From Gloeomargaritales cyanobacterium VI4D9 (GTDB taxonomy: Bacteria; Cyanobacteriota; Cyanobacteriia; Gloeomargaritales; Gloeomargaritaceae), in NCBI GenBank assembly GCA_927797885.1, contig OV696605.1:1-64000 (forward strand): 64,000 bases of DNA. Direction: 5' to 3'. The notes under the pieces were generated by a model, which was not told the origin of the DNA, ran no database searches, and saw only the letters and a list, made by a program, of their open reading frames with translations. A program made the position numbers and the translations under genes. Shown piece by piece: positions 42,530-52,611 of the stretch (positions within the stretch are counted from its first letter, which is position 1; each line of letters starts with the position of its first letter).

Positions 42530-43625
42530 TCTGCCCCTTCTCCGTTCCGGGAAGCCAAACCTCCATCCGGGTGCCAGGGGGGCTGATCAGGGTAATCCGC
42601 CCGCCCATCTGATGCACCAGTTCTTTCACCACCGCCAACCCCAATCCATCCCCAGGGGTGGTAGCCGCCGTCTGTGCCCCCCGGTAGTGCCGTAAAAAAA
42701 CCTGCTCCTGTTCCGCCGGGGGAATCCCTGGCCCGTTATCCTGCACCCAAATCAGCACCCCGTCGGCAGTGGCACGGGTACCCACCTCGATATGCCCCCC
42801 CTTGGGCGTGTATTTGAGGCTATTGTCCAACAGATTGCTCACCACCTCCCGCAGAGCCTTGGCATCCGCCTGGGCGATGGGGCTAGGAACGGGTGGGTCG
42901 TAGCTGAGGGTCAACCCCCGCTCCTGGGCGGTCAACTGCGCCGCCATCACCAACGGGGTGAGAACCTCCACCACCGCCACCGGCTCTTGGGTCAATCCCG
43001 GCAAGAGTAGGGGTACCGTGCCTCCAGGTAAAAGCGGCTGGGGCGTGCTGGGTTCCAACCGGTGCAGGAGTTCAGCGATCCGTTCCGTCTGCGCCAACAT
43101 CCCTGCGAGTACCTCCTGGTTGGGGGTTCCCGCCAAACGTTTATAGAGCAATTTGGCAAAGGTTTTGAGGGCGCTGAGGGGACTGCGGAGTTGGTGGAGG
43201 ATCGTAGCTAACAATTCCCGGTGCTGTGCCTGTCCCAGGGTGAGGTTTTGGGCTTGGGTTTGCCAGTTCTGCCGCTGTTGTTCCAACTCCCAAGCCAGCA
43301 CCAACGTCTGCGCCGCCCGGTGGAGTTGCTCCTGCTCCCAACCGCTCCACAACATCCCCGGACGCAACAACACCAACAGCCCCAGCAACACCTCCCCCTG
43401 CACCAAGGGCAACACCAATTGATCCGGTTTGGCATTGGTCAACCAGGGACTACCGGGCAGGGCGGCTTGGTTTTGGGGATAGGTGGCTACCGGGGTAAAT
43501 GACCAGCGTTCTGCCGATTCCCGTAAGTACATAGTACAGTGGGAAACCTGCAATAACTGCCCCAAAAGTTCCAGTTGCGCCTGACAGAGGGTGACAAATT
43601 CTGGACTCCAGGGAGGGGATGTCAT
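42510..43625 (-). CDS. GAF-domain sensor histidine kinase
   Basis: 371 aa, cytosolic. Residues 1-120 form a GAF-like sensor domain without membrane spans. The H box is ILHQLRSPLSALKTFAKLLYKRL (His near residue 143), the N box VVSNLLDNSLKYTPKGG, the G1 box DNGPGIP and the G2 box GDGLGLAVVK. The layout resembles the soluble cyanobacterial Hik2 / chloroplast sensor kinase group, which reports plastoquinone redox or salt, but that assignment is tentative. No response regulator nearby. Confidence 0.88.
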   Translation of the reverse strand: MTSPPWSPEFVTLCQAQLELLGQLLQVSHCTMYLRESAERWSFTPVATYPQNQAALPGSPWLTNAKPDQLVLPLVQGEVLLGLLVLLRPGMLWSGWEQEQLHRAAQTLVLAWELEQQRQNWQTQAQNLTLGQAQHRELLATILHQLRSPLSALKTFAKLLYKRLAGTPNQEVLAGMLAQTERIAELLHRLEPSTPQPLLPGGTVPLLLPGLTQEPVAVVEVLTPLVMAAQLTAQERGLTLSYDPPVPSPIAQADAKALREVVSNLLDNSLKYTPKGGHIEVGTRATADGVLIWVQDNGPGIPPAEQEQVFLRHYRGAQTAATTPGDGLGLAVVKELVHQMGGRITLISPPGTRMEVWLPGTEKGQTSGGQS

Positions 43626-43705
43626 GGTTAAGAGGGGCGGGGTGGGGGGCGGGTCACTTGCTCTCAGCCCCAGTATTGGTTATTTTATGATCCAAACCCT
43701 TTGGC

Positions 43706-45322
43706 GTGCATCAGTCTTTGGCGGGAACCGGTCTGTACGGGGATATTCGGGGCTTGAAACCGGCTCAGTTGCGCCAGTTGCAACGGTTGTACCGGCTCCG
43801 TTTGCCCCAGGATGTGTTGATCACGCCGGAACTGGGACAGCGGTTGTGGCAGATTACGCTCCTGATTGAAGCCCCGGTGTGCCTCTACGTCAACCGGCGG
43901 GGGCAAATCCTGCGGGTGGCGGTGGGAACCCCGGAAACCACTCGGGTGCCTCTGTATGAATTACCCCGTCACGGAGCGGGGCGGTTATCGGGCTGGCGAT
44001 GTCTCAGTACATCTTTGTACCCGGATGCCCCGAGCCATGCGGATTTGACCACCTTGATGGAGCAACGGTGGGATGCCCTGGTCACGGTGCATGGACCGCA
44101 AGCCTATTGGGCGTATCCCGGCAGTACGACTTGGGTGTTATCGGCATCTTTGCCCCTCCCTGCCCTGGCGCAATTGGACTGGTTGACCCAATTACAACAG
44201 GCGGAACAGGAGCGTCACCCCGTCACGGTTTCCACCAGTACCCCGGACACCCAAGGGGTGATTTTGGTGGGCACCCGACCGACGACCCTTTCCCTGAGTG
44301 CCTTTCAGGCGGGCTTACAGGAAATGGCATTACTCATCGCCAGTGCCGGGGCAGAGGTGGCGGCGACGGTGGTACAAACCCGGGCGCAGGGGTTGGGAGC
44401 GGGGAAAATCCAGGAGATACGCCGGTTGGGGCGACTCCAGGGGGTGAATGTGGTGGTATTCAACGGAGATTTGTCTCCAGCACAGGTACGCAACCTGGAG
44501 CGGCAGTTGGAAATGCGGGTGGTGGACCGCACGGAACTGATCCTGGATATTTTTGCCCAGCGTGCCCGTTCCCAGGCGGGTAAATTGCAGGTGGAATTGG
44601 CGCAATTGCAGTACCGCCTCACCCGCTTGACGGGACAGGGGCAGGCACTTTCCCGATTAGGGGGTGGGATTGGCACCCGGGGACCGGGGGAAACCCGTTT
44701 GGAAACGGAACGCCGCACCATTCAACGGCGGATTGCCCATTTGCAAAAACAGGTGGAGCAGTTGCGGCAACATCGGGCACGCCTACGTCAGCAACGGCAG
44801 AGGCGGGAGGTGCCCACGGTGGGTTTGGTGGGATACACCAATGCGGGCAAATCCACGTTGTTTAATGCCCTCACCCGGGCGGAGGTGTATGCTTCCGATC
44901 AGTTGTTTGCCACCCTCGACCCCACCAGCCGCCGGTTAGTTTTGGGGAATAGTCCCCAGCCCATAGTTTTAACGGATACGGTGGGATTTATCGAAAACCT
45001 GCCGCCGCCCCTGTGGTCTGCCTTTCGAGCGACCCTGGAGGAACTGACCGAGGCGGATTTATTGCTCCACGTGGTGGATTTATCCCATCCCGATTGGCAG
45101 GCGCAAATGCAGGCGGTGGAAGCCTGTTTAGCCCAGATGTCCCCGGTGCCCGCTCCCGCGTGGCTGGTGTTTAATAAACTTGACCAGGTGGATAGTGAAA
45201 CCCTACGGCAGGCGCAACGAACCTATCCCCAGGCACTCTACATCGCCGCCCGGGAGCGGATTGGCTTGGATACCCTCCGGCGAGCCTTGGTGGGGTGGTT
45301 AAACCATGCCCTTGCCAGCTAA
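43706..45322 (+). CDS. hflX: GTPase HflX
   Basis: 538 aa ribosome-associated GTPase that splits stalled ribosomes. After an N-terminal extension of about 180 residues (typical of cyanobacterial forms) comes the HflX domain (GAGKIQEIRRLGR, ERQLEMRVVDRTELILDIFA) and a G domain: G1 GYTNAGKST near residue 380, G3 DTVGFIENLP, G4 NKLD. The start is GTG 43706. Confidence 0.92.
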   Translation: MHQSLAGTGLYGDIRGLKPAQLRQLQRLYRLRLPQDVLITPELGQRLWQITLLIEAPVCLYVNRRGQILRVAVGTPETTRVPLYELPRHGAGRLSGWRCLSTSLYPDAPSHADLTTLMEQRWDALVTVHGPQAYWAYPGSTTWVLSASLPLPALAQLDWLTQLQQAEQERHPVTVSTSTPDTQGVILVGTRPTTLSLSAFQAGLQEMALLIASAGAEVAATVVQTRAQGLGAGKIQEIRRLGRLQGVNVVVFNGDLSPAQVRNLERQLEMRVVDRTELILDIFAQRARSQAGKLQVELAQLQYRLTRLTGQGQALSRLGGGIGTRGPGETRLETERRTIQRRIAHLQKQVEQLRQHRARLRQQRQRREVPTVGLVGYTNAGKSTLFNALTRAEVYASDQLFATLDPTSRRLVLGNSPQPIVLTDTVGFIENLPPPLWSAFRATLEELTEADLLLHVVDLSHPDWQAQMQAVEACLAQMSPVPAPAWLVFNKLDQVDSETLRQAQRTYPQALYIAARERIGLDTLRRALVGWLNHALAS

Positions 45323-45350
45323 GGTGAAAGGGTATTTTTGTGTAACCATC

Positions 45351-45461
45351 ATGGAACAATGGACACCGATTTTGGTGGCAATGGGGTTAACCATCCTCCT
45401 GCTGGTGCTGATCCCTTGGGTGCTGACGGATTGGCTGGTGCTGAGCCGCCGCCGGTATTAA
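45351..45461 (+). CDS. Possible 36-residue membrane peptide
   Basis: Starts MEQWTPILVAMG, then one hydrophobic span and a basic end LSRRRY. Size and layout are like small thylakoid subunits, but it matches none I know. It lies in another frame over the first part of the following gene, whose alternative N-terminal reading here is Gly/Ala/Pro-rich and shadow-like. Confidence 0.4.
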   Translation: MEQWTPILVAMGLTILLLVLIPWVLTDWLVLSRRRY

Positions 45462-45469
45462 CCTGGCAC

Positions 45470-45976
45470 ATTTCCGCTTTGGTGCGCTATCCCTTGTATG
45501 GACTGTATGGGGTTTTATTGGCACCCCTACCATTTTTAGCCCGGATGCAGGGGCACATGCTCGGGGTTTGGCTGTTGGGACTGGGGTTCATCGCTGGTTT
45601 TGTCCTGTTGTCTGGTCTGCTCAGCCAACGGGTACTGGCGGATGATACCGGGTTACAGGTGGTCTATCCCGGTTGGGTGCCCCTGGCGCAGGGGTGGCGA
45701 GTTAATTGGCAGGACATTGTACGAATTACCACCCGTCCGACCGGGCAGGGGGGGCGAGTCCATTACCTGGTCACCACCGATGGGCAGGGTTATTTAATTC
45801 CCATGCGCATCAGCGGGTTTAGCCGTTTGCTCGACACGATTACCCAGCGCACTGGACTGCCCACCCAAACCATCAAACCCCTGGCGCAACCCTGGATGTA
45901 TGCGGCCATCGGGCTATGTGTATTGATTTTGCTCCCGTTTGACCTCTGGCTGATCGCCCAAACCTGGCGGGGTTAG
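45470..45976 (+). CDS. Membrane protein with a PH-like domain, unrecognised
   Basis: Two hydrophobic spans (LYGLYGVLLAPLPFLA and LGVWLLGLGFIAGFVLLSG), then a beta-rich domain (DDTGLQVVYPGWVP...WQDIVRITTRP...YLVTTDGQGYLIPM) like bacterial PH domains, and a C-terminal span. The start is unclear: the frame is open from 45338 with an ATG at 45359, but a start near 45470, before the first span, is likelier. Function unknown. Confidence 0.6.
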   Translation: MSALVRYPLYGLYGVLLAPLPFLARMQGHMLGVWLLGLGFIAGFVLLSGLLSQRVLADDTGLQVVYPGWVPLAQGWRVNWQDIVRITTRPTGQGGRVHYLVTTDGQGYLIPMRISGFSRLLDTITQRTGLPTQTIKPLAQPWMYAAIGLCVLILLPFDLWLIAQTWRG

Positions 45977-46230
45977 GCAGGTTCCCAAATGGCAGGCTTG
46001 GGCTGAGCGGGCGTGCGGAACTGTTGACCCACCCAGAATCCCAGTGCCGCCCCCAGTTCTCCCCCCAATAGGGAACCGAGCAGAGAGCCAGTCAGGGAAC
46101 CCACCAAGCTACCCCACAGGGGTTCGACCAGCAGACCAAGCACACCGCCACCGACGGCACCTACCAGGGAACCCACGAGGGAACCGAGGAGAGAGCCGGT
46201 GTATAGACAAAAGCCAGTTAAACTTGTCAT
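45973..46230 (-). CDS. Glycine-zipper small membrane protein (putative)
   Basis: 85 residues dominated by GSLVGSL-type repeats and GxxxG motifs (GAVGGGVLGLLV, GSLLGGELGAALG). Such glycine-zipper proteins insert in membranes. The stop overlaps the convergent gene by 4 bases. Low-complexity coding could also be chance, so confidence is moderate. Confidence 0.5.
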   Translation of the reverse strand: MTSLTGFCLYTGSLLGSLVGSLVGAVGGGVLGLLVEPLWGSLVGSLTGSLLGSLLGGELGAALGFWVGQQFRTPAQPKPAIWEPA

Positions 46231-46297
46231 AAATTTACCCCGTACAACTTGGCTACAATTGTAAACTTTAGAATGTCTGTCATACCCAGGCCATCCA

Positions 46298-46370
46298 GCC
46301 GTAGTAGCTCAGGGGATAGAGCACCCGCCTTCTAAGCGGTCGGTCATAGGTTCAAATCCTATCTACGGCG
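46298..46370 (+). tRNA. tRNA-Arg (anticodon UCU)
   Basis: 73 nt cloverleaf: acceptor GCCGTAG/CTACGGC, D arm with AGCTCAGGGGATAGAGC, anticodon loop CTTCTAA (anticodon TCT), T loop GGTTCAAATCC. The discriminator base is G and the CCA end is not encoded. Confidence 0.93.
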
Positions 46371-46485
46371 TACCCAATTACCACCGGACTTTCCCCGATT
46401 TTACGGTACTTACAAGATTTCCCCCATTAGTACACCAAAGCTAGGGATTAGTACAGAAACATAGCAAAATATCCAAGTTTAGATG

Positions 46486-46604
46486 TATAGTCATTCCGTT
46501 TTAGAATGCGACACTTTTTAGGTATTTGCAATCGCTCTATTCCTTTCCAGGAGAGGGTTTGTAGGTGAAGGCGAATGTTGCAAACTTATTTGAAATGACG
46601 ACAC
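46486..46604 (+). repeat. Repeat family C
   Basis: Same layout as 30435-30551: TATAGTCATTCCGTTTT at the left, GGGTTTGTAGGTGAAGGCGA inside, TTGAAATGACGAC at the right. The gap between tRNA-Arg and the IS200 remnant (46371-46740) has nothing else I can assign. Confidence 0.55.
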
Positions 46605-46669
46605 ACCCCGGATTCTGCCAAACGGATTATGGTGACATAATTGCTTAGTTTAACTCAATTAATTGCCTT

Positions 46670-47215
46670 CCATATCTTTAATCTCTTGGGTAAATTCCCC
46701 GCCGCTTGCGTCGGCTTTGAGAGTGGTGTAGCCTTTAGACGATGAGCGAGTACATCCAGTCATAATGTAACAATTTTGTTGTACCACTTAGCGTTTCCAG
46801 TCAACTATCGACGGGTTGTGTTTGACGAGCCGGTAGATGAGGTTCTACGGGAGATTTGCTTGGAGATTCAAAAGCGTTATGAGGTCAAGTTTGTCGAAAT
46901 TGGTGTGGATAAAGACCATGTCCATTTTCTCGTCCAATCTGTGCCAACCTATAGTGTGACCAAGTTGGTGACGATGATCAAGAGCTTGAGTGCAAAAGAA
47001 GTGTTCAAGCGCTGTCCTCACGTGAAACGAAAGCTATGGGGGGAGAGTTTTGGAGTGATGGTTATTTTGCGAGCACGGTTGGTAAATACGGAGATGAAGG
47101 CATGATTGCGAGGTATGTCAAGAATCAAGGCAATGAATATCTCCAGTTACACAGACATGAGCAACTTACTCTTTTTTGATTCTGATACCCCGTCCGCTTG
47201 CGGCGGGGTAGTTCA
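46670..47215 (+). mobile_element. IS200/IS605-type element, decayed
   Basis: A TnpA remnant flanked by subterminal hairpins: CCGCCGCTTGCGTCGGC at the left and CCGTCCGCTTGCGGCGG at the right. Such hairpins are what Y1 transposases recognise. Exact ends are approximate. Inserted downstream of tRNA-Arg. Confidence 0.65.
46741..47180 (+). pseudogene. tnpA: IS200-type TnpA (Y1 transposase), frameshifted
   Basis: The HUH motif is seen as DKDHVHFLVQ; the N-terminal HNVTILLYHLAFP is in another frame from the start MSEYIQS. A run of seven G near 47037 shifts the frame, so the C-terminal GGEFWSDGYFAST... and YLQLHRHEQLTLF lie in a different frame. Two shifts make the gene inactive. Confidence 0.8.
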
Positions 47216-47322
47216 TTATATTATATCAACTAGCTAATAGAATTACAAGGACTAGATAGACAGATTATCTTATAGCTAGTATGATATTCCATTGGTTGTA
47301 CTTATCGTGTAGCTAGTTGGTG

Positions 47323-47658
47323 ATGGCAATCAATAAAAAGTCGTTAGAAAATCTACGTCCGAAGGTTGCCCCTGATCGTCCCGGTGAAGGGCGATCTGTT
47401 GGGATCTGGCTTAGGACTGATCAGATAAACGCCTTAGATACCCTAGAAGGCGGTAGGGCATTCCATGTAAGAAAAGCACTGGATGCTTACTTGGGGACTG
47501 TCAGGGAAAATCAAAACCCCCCGGCGGTACCACCTAACCCCCCCTTGGATGCAGATAGCTTGGTGCAGGTGCTGACTGAAGTTTTAGTAATGCCCCGATT
47601 GCCAGCGACCGCTAGGGCAAAGTTGCAGGAACTACTGGAGCGACTGACTGGCCAATAG
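47323..47658 (+). CDS. Small protein, unrecognised
   Basis: 111 aa, soluble. The N-terminus is basic (NKKSLENLRPK) followed by GRSVGIWLRTDQINALDTL and HVRKALDAYLG, which resembles ribbon-helix-helix-type sequences of plasmid or mobile proteins. The rest is proline-rich then helical. The ATG at 47323 is chosen; TTG and GTG lie just upstream. It lies beside the IS200 remnant and may be part of acquired DNA. Confidence 0.6.
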   Translation: MAINKKSLENLRPKVAPDRPGEGRSVGIWLRTDQINALDTLEGGRAFHVRKALDAYLGTVRENQNPPAVPPNPPLDADSLVQVLTEVLVMPRLPATARAKLQELLERLTGQ

Positions 47659-47699
47659 CCTTAGAGTGGAAATACCAAAGTTGATAGCACTGGTTTTTC

Positions 47700-47954
47700 A
47701 TGCAATCCGAATTACCGCCCCAAGACTTCCAAGCCCAGGTGTTGGCAGAGCTACGCAACATCACTACCCGGCTTGACAAATTGGAAGTAGATCAGCGGGA
47801 GACCAAAGAGCAAATATCCCGTATCCGTTTTGAGATGGAAGCCTCCCAGAAAACTGGGGAACGCCTAGAGCGACTCGCAACTTCCCTGATCGCCGGTGCC
47901 ACTATTGCCGTTATCGCCGGGGTAGTCCTCACCATCATTAGGAGCGGGGGATAG
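47700..47954 (+). CDS. Coiled-coil protein with a C-terminal membrane anchor
   Basis: 84 aa. Residues 10-60 are heptad-rich (VLAELRNITTRLDKLEVDQR) and residues 62-81 form one span (TSLIAGATIAVIAGVVLTII). Similar small proteins occur next to mobile DNA and in phages. Function unknown. Confidence 0.65.
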   Translation: MQSELPPQDFQAQVLAELRNITTRLDKLEVDQRETKEQISRIRFEMEASQKTGERLERLATSLIAGATIAVIAGVVLTIIRSGG

Positions 47955-48276
47955 CCAACATTTAACCCCAATTATAAAAATGGGGTAGTGCTATCCAAGT
48001 AATTGTTTATTATTACAATTTTATTACAATTATTATCATGTCTTCCCAAAGGAGTGGATGCCATTCCAGACGATAGGCTCTCTAAGTTCTCGGTAGTTAA
48101 TTCCCGGCAAGCCCTATCTCATGGGTATTTGAGCAATGTCTCATCCACCATTCACCCATAACGCTTCTGCTTAGAGAGGCAAAGCCACCGACCTAACGGC
48201 GAATCCTTGTGACCATTTCTTGAGCATTACAAAGATAGCGCTACCAGCCTGCCGTGTACGTACAAAAATCCATAAA
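47955..48276. other. Intergenic DNA with a repeat B fragment
   Basis: No gene seen. 48228-48276 looks like the right part of repeat family B (GTGTACGTACAAAAATCCAT). The rest is unassigned. Confidence 0.4.
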
Positions 48277-48398
48277 TATAGCAATCCTAAATGAAAATAG
48301 AATAGGGGTCGCAGGGGCACCGCCCCCGTCCTTGGTTCTGGAAAATTCTTGTATGCCTACGGCACGCAAGCTAATGCAAATCAAGTAGGATTGCTATA
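48277..48398 (+). repeat. MITE of repeat family A, longest form
   Basis: The most complete copy, 122 bp: TATAGCAATCCTA, GGGGCACCGCCCCCG, TTGGTTCTGG, CTACGGCACGCAAGCTAATG, TAGGATTGCTATA. Confidence 0.82.
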
Positions 48399-48490
48399 GA
48401 TGTGCCTTTTGACAAAATATCCATGATAGTCATGAGTTCCATAAGCCAAGGATCAACCCCAGGATGTCCCCCGGGGTCAATCCAAATGGT

Positions 48491-49849
<1,359 letters not shown>

Positions 49850-49883
49850 TCATCCGCAAAATCCGCACGAAAACCATTTGCCT

Positions 49884-50096
49884 CTATTCCATAAGCCCTT
49901 TGAGAAGCAGGCTTCTACTTCCCCCGCCCTCACGGGGTAGGGGTTTTAGAATTTGGAAAATGCGGAAATACCCATCGCCTGGGTATCCTTTGGGAATCTG
50001 ATCAAGCACCAACTTTCTGATCGCCCTATTCAATTCGGAGCGAATTGGGATAGCTAGAGCTATGGCAACCCTAACTGAGTTTAGAGTAACGGTCAC
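49884..50096 (-). CDS. Possible small protein next to the orphan attC
   Basis: 70 aa, GTG start. Begins MTVTLNSVRVAIALAIPIRS, then ELNRAIRKLVLDQIPKGYPG. Not recognised. Its end overlaps a hairpin (CCCCGCCCTCACGGGG) of IS605 type near 49920. It lies just downstream, in attC orientation, of the orphan attC at 50148, so it could be a cassette gene. Confidence 0.3.
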   Translation of the reverse strand: MTVTLNSVRVAIALAIPIRSELNRAIRKLVLDQIPKGYPGDGYFRIFQILKPLPREGGGSRSLLLKGLME

Positions 50097-50147
50097 AACA
50101 GGGACATCACCTTGGCTGTATATCCGTTCGCCAATCGAGTGGGATTG

Positions 50148-50233
50148 CTATGTCGGTTGAACTCACCCGCCGTCATTCACTTTGGATGATGCGAATAGCC
50201 TACCATACGGTCGGGTGCAGTGATTTGTTAGAC
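50148..50233 (-). other. Orphan attC-like site, reverse strand
   Basis: Read on the minus strand: left core GTCTAAC, matching RYYYAAC exactly, then AAATCACTGCACCCGACC, and 86 bases on GGCGGGTGAGTTCAACCG with a decayed right core GACATAG. Clearly the same family as the sites at 13484 and 17101, 29 kb away. Confidence 0.75.
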
Positions 50234-50265
50234 AGCATTGGGGTTGTCTAAGATACATTCTTCTA

Positions 50266-50375
50266 AGTTAAGTGGTTATGGGATACAGTTGAACCCCACT
50301 TGCCGTAGGTCAATCGTGGTAAGCCTCTAGGATAATCGAGGCTCTTTGTGTCCTTTAATTGATGAATAGACTGTA
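50266..50375 (+). repeat. Repeat family D
   Basis: GTTATGGGATACAGTTGAAC, GGTCAATCGTGGTAAGCC and the end AATAGACTGTA match the copy at 28702 closely. The left terminal repeat is degraded. The rest of the gap from petH to the phosphatase holds the orphan attC and otherwise nothing I can assign. Confidence 0.65.
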
Positions 50376-50490
50376 AGTAAGTATAAAATTCTTACTCACA
50401 TTTCCAATGCGATTGCTAGATTTTTATCCCAATTTGGTGCTTATTGCAATGTTATCCTGATGCCTTGCTAGTATCTGTCCAATTCTTTCG

Positions 50491-51102
50491 TTAATTTCTG
50501 AGATAACTTGTATCCCCGGCACGCAGTAACTCCCAGCCGGTGGGGGTTTGGCGGATTTCAATGATTGCTCCTAGGTCACACTGAATTTCCGGGTGGTCGG
50601 GGACAATGCCCCAAGTTGCCCCCCACACGGAAGCCCCATGTCCGACCATCAATAGGTTGCCTGGAAATTCCTGAACCAATTGGGCGGCGACCTGGCTTGC
50701 CCGGGCGATGGCCGCTAAATCCTCTTCTGGAAATACGGGGGTCAAGCGGGATTGGTAGTCCGGGTCAATCAGGGGAAAGCGCTGGGCAATGGTGGTGCGG
50801 TCGTGGCGTTGCGGGGGGGTGGGAAAGGTTTCGATGTTGAGAAATTCCCCCAGGCCGTTTTCGAGTTTGATGGGTAATTGCTGGCGTTGGGCGACGGGCC
50901 AGGCGGTGCTGATCGCCCGCAAAAAGGGGGAAGAGAAGATGTGGTCTAATGGATGATTTTCAAAAAATTGCCCCAACCGTTGCGCCTGCTCATGCCCCTG
51001 GGGGGACAGGTCAGGGTCGTCCGGGTAGGTGGCCTGGGTGCGCCAATGGGGGTTGCCCGTGTCTTGCCGGTGCATATGACGGACAATCCAAATGGTACGC
51101 AT
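50491..51102 (-). CDS. Histidine phosphatase family protein
   Basis: 203 aa phosphoglycerate-mutase-like phosphatase. The catalytic His is in IVRHMHRQ (RHG varied to RHM), LSPQGHEQAQ and SSPFLRAISTA follow, and the second His is in MVGHGASV. The substrate is unknown. Confidence 0.88.
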   Translation of the reverse strand: MRTIWIVRHMHRQDTGNPHWRTQATYPDDPDLSPQGHEQAQRLGQFFENHPLDHIFSSPFLRAISTAWPVAQRQQLPIKLENGLGEFLNIETFPTPPQRHDRTTIAQRFPLIDPDYQSRLTPVFPEEDLAAIARASQVAAQLVQEFPGNLLMVGHGASVWGATWGIVPDHPEIQCDLGAIIEIRQTPTGWELLRAGDTSYLRN

Positions 51103-51264
51103 TTCCGGCTCCCGGCGAAAAATCTCTTTACTGAGGGAATCAATTCTTAGACATTCAACCCGTATGTTACCTTGACCGAGAAATGAATGAATTAAATGAA
51201 TCCCTGGTGATCCAGGCCAATTTAGGCTACACTCTCACCCAGTAATGTGTTCCAGGGGATGATC

Positions 51265-52611
51265 ATGCCAATTCTAGCGACTGCGCCGGTGTCAGCCGAT
51301 CCGACGGCGGTTTTGATCGCTGTTTTGTTGAGTTTGGCGGTCATCTACCTGGCGAGTCGGTTGGGGGGGGGCCTTTGCGCCCGGTTTGATTTGCCGCCGG
51401 TGTTGGGGGAATTGCTGGCGGGTTCGGTGGTGGGGATTTCGATTTTGCATCTGCTGGTGTTTCCTGAAGGGGGGGCGACGGCGCAGGATTCCCTACTGAT
51501 GCAGGCGGTACAGCCCTTTTTGCACCTGTCCCCGGCGGTGTGGGAAGCCACTTTTGATGCGGAAGGGGAAGTGGTGTCGGTGCTGTCGGAGTTGGGGGTG
51601 ATTATTCTCCTATTTGAAATTGGTTTGGAATCTAATTTACAGGAACTCCTGCGGGTGGGGGCGCAGGCGGCGATTGTGGCGGTGATCGGGGTGACGGTGC
51701 CCTTTGTGGCGGGAACCCTGGGCTTGATTTACCTATTCCATGTGCCGACGATTGCTGCTATTTTTGCGGGGGCGGCTCTGACGGCGACCAGTATTGGCAT
51801 CACGGCGAAGGTGTTGGCGGAACTGCAACAGTTAAGTTCCTCGGAAGGGCAGGTGATCCTGGGGGCGGCGGTTTTGGATGACATTTTGGGGATTATTATC
51901 CTGGCGGTGGTGGCGAGTTTGGTGAAAACCGGGGAAGTGGAACTCAGCCGGGTGGGGTATCTGATTGTGGGAGCCGCCGTTTTTTTGGTGGGTTCGGTGC
52001 TGGTGGGGCGATTGCTCAGCCCTTGGTTTGTGGGGCTGGTGAATAATTTGAAAACCCGGGGCAGTTTGCTGATTTTGTCCCTGGTACTCATGCTGATCCT
52101 GGCGGTGATTGGGGCGGCGATCCAGTTGGAGGCGATTTTGGGGGCATTTACGGCGGGATTGATTCTCTCCGAGACGGATAAACAGCAGGAATTGGAAGAA
52201 CAGGTGATGCCGTTGGCGGATTTTTTTGTGCCAATTTTCTTCGTTTGTGTTGGGGCAAAAACGGATTTCAGTGTGTTCAACCCGGCGATCCCGGCGAATC
52301 GGGAGGGGTTGGTGCTGGCGGGGTTTTTGGTGGTGGTGGCGATTGTCGGTAAGGTAGCGAGCGGGTTGGGGGTGGGTTGGGGCGGTGAAAAACTCAACCG
52401 GCTGGCGGTCGGGGTGGGGATGATCCCCCGGGGGGAAGTGGGGCTGGTGTTTGCGGCGGCGGGTTCCAGCAGTGGTGCCCTGAGTGAAGCCCTGGATGCG
52501 GGGATTGTGGTGATGGTGATTTTAACCACCTTCCTGGCACCTCCCCTGTTGCGGTTTGTGTTTCCCAGCCGCAGTGCCACCCCTGTCGCAACCCCGGAAC
52601 CCCATGTTTAA
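51265..52611 (+). CDS. CPA2-type Na+(K+)/H+ antiporter
   Basis: About 448 aa with 12-13 spans. Kef/NapA-type motifs: FDLPPVLGELLAGSVVGIS, LGVIILLFEIGLESNLQEL, GAAVLDDILGIIILAVV (the Asp pair of the transport site) and MIPRGEVGLVFA. It exchanges monovalent cations for protons. No TrkA domain. The ATG at 51265 has AGGGG six bases upstream; GTG 51247 and ATG 51259 are alternatives. The next gene overlaps its end by 8 bases. Confidence 0.9.
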   Translation: MPILATAPVSADPTAVLIAVLLSLAVIYLASRLGGGLCARFDLPPVLGELLAGSVVGISILHLLVFPEGGATAQDSLLMQAVQPFLHLSPAVWEATFDAEGEVVSVLSELGVIILLFEIGLESNLQELLRVGAQAAIVAVIGVTVPFVAGTLGLIYLFHVPTIAAIFAGAALTATSIGITAKVLAELQQLSSSEGQVILGAAVLDDILGIIILAVVASLVKTGEVELSRVGYLIVGAAVFLVGSVLVGRLLSPWFVGLVNNLKTRGSLLILSLVLMLILAVIGAAIQLEAILGAFTAGLILSETDKQQELEEQVMPLADFFVPIFFVCVGAKTDFSVFNPAIPANREGLVLAGFLVVVAIVGKVASGLGVGWGGEKLNRLAVGVGMIPRGEVGLVFAAAGSSSGALSEALDAGIVVMVILTTFLAPPLLRFVFPSRSATPVATPEPHV

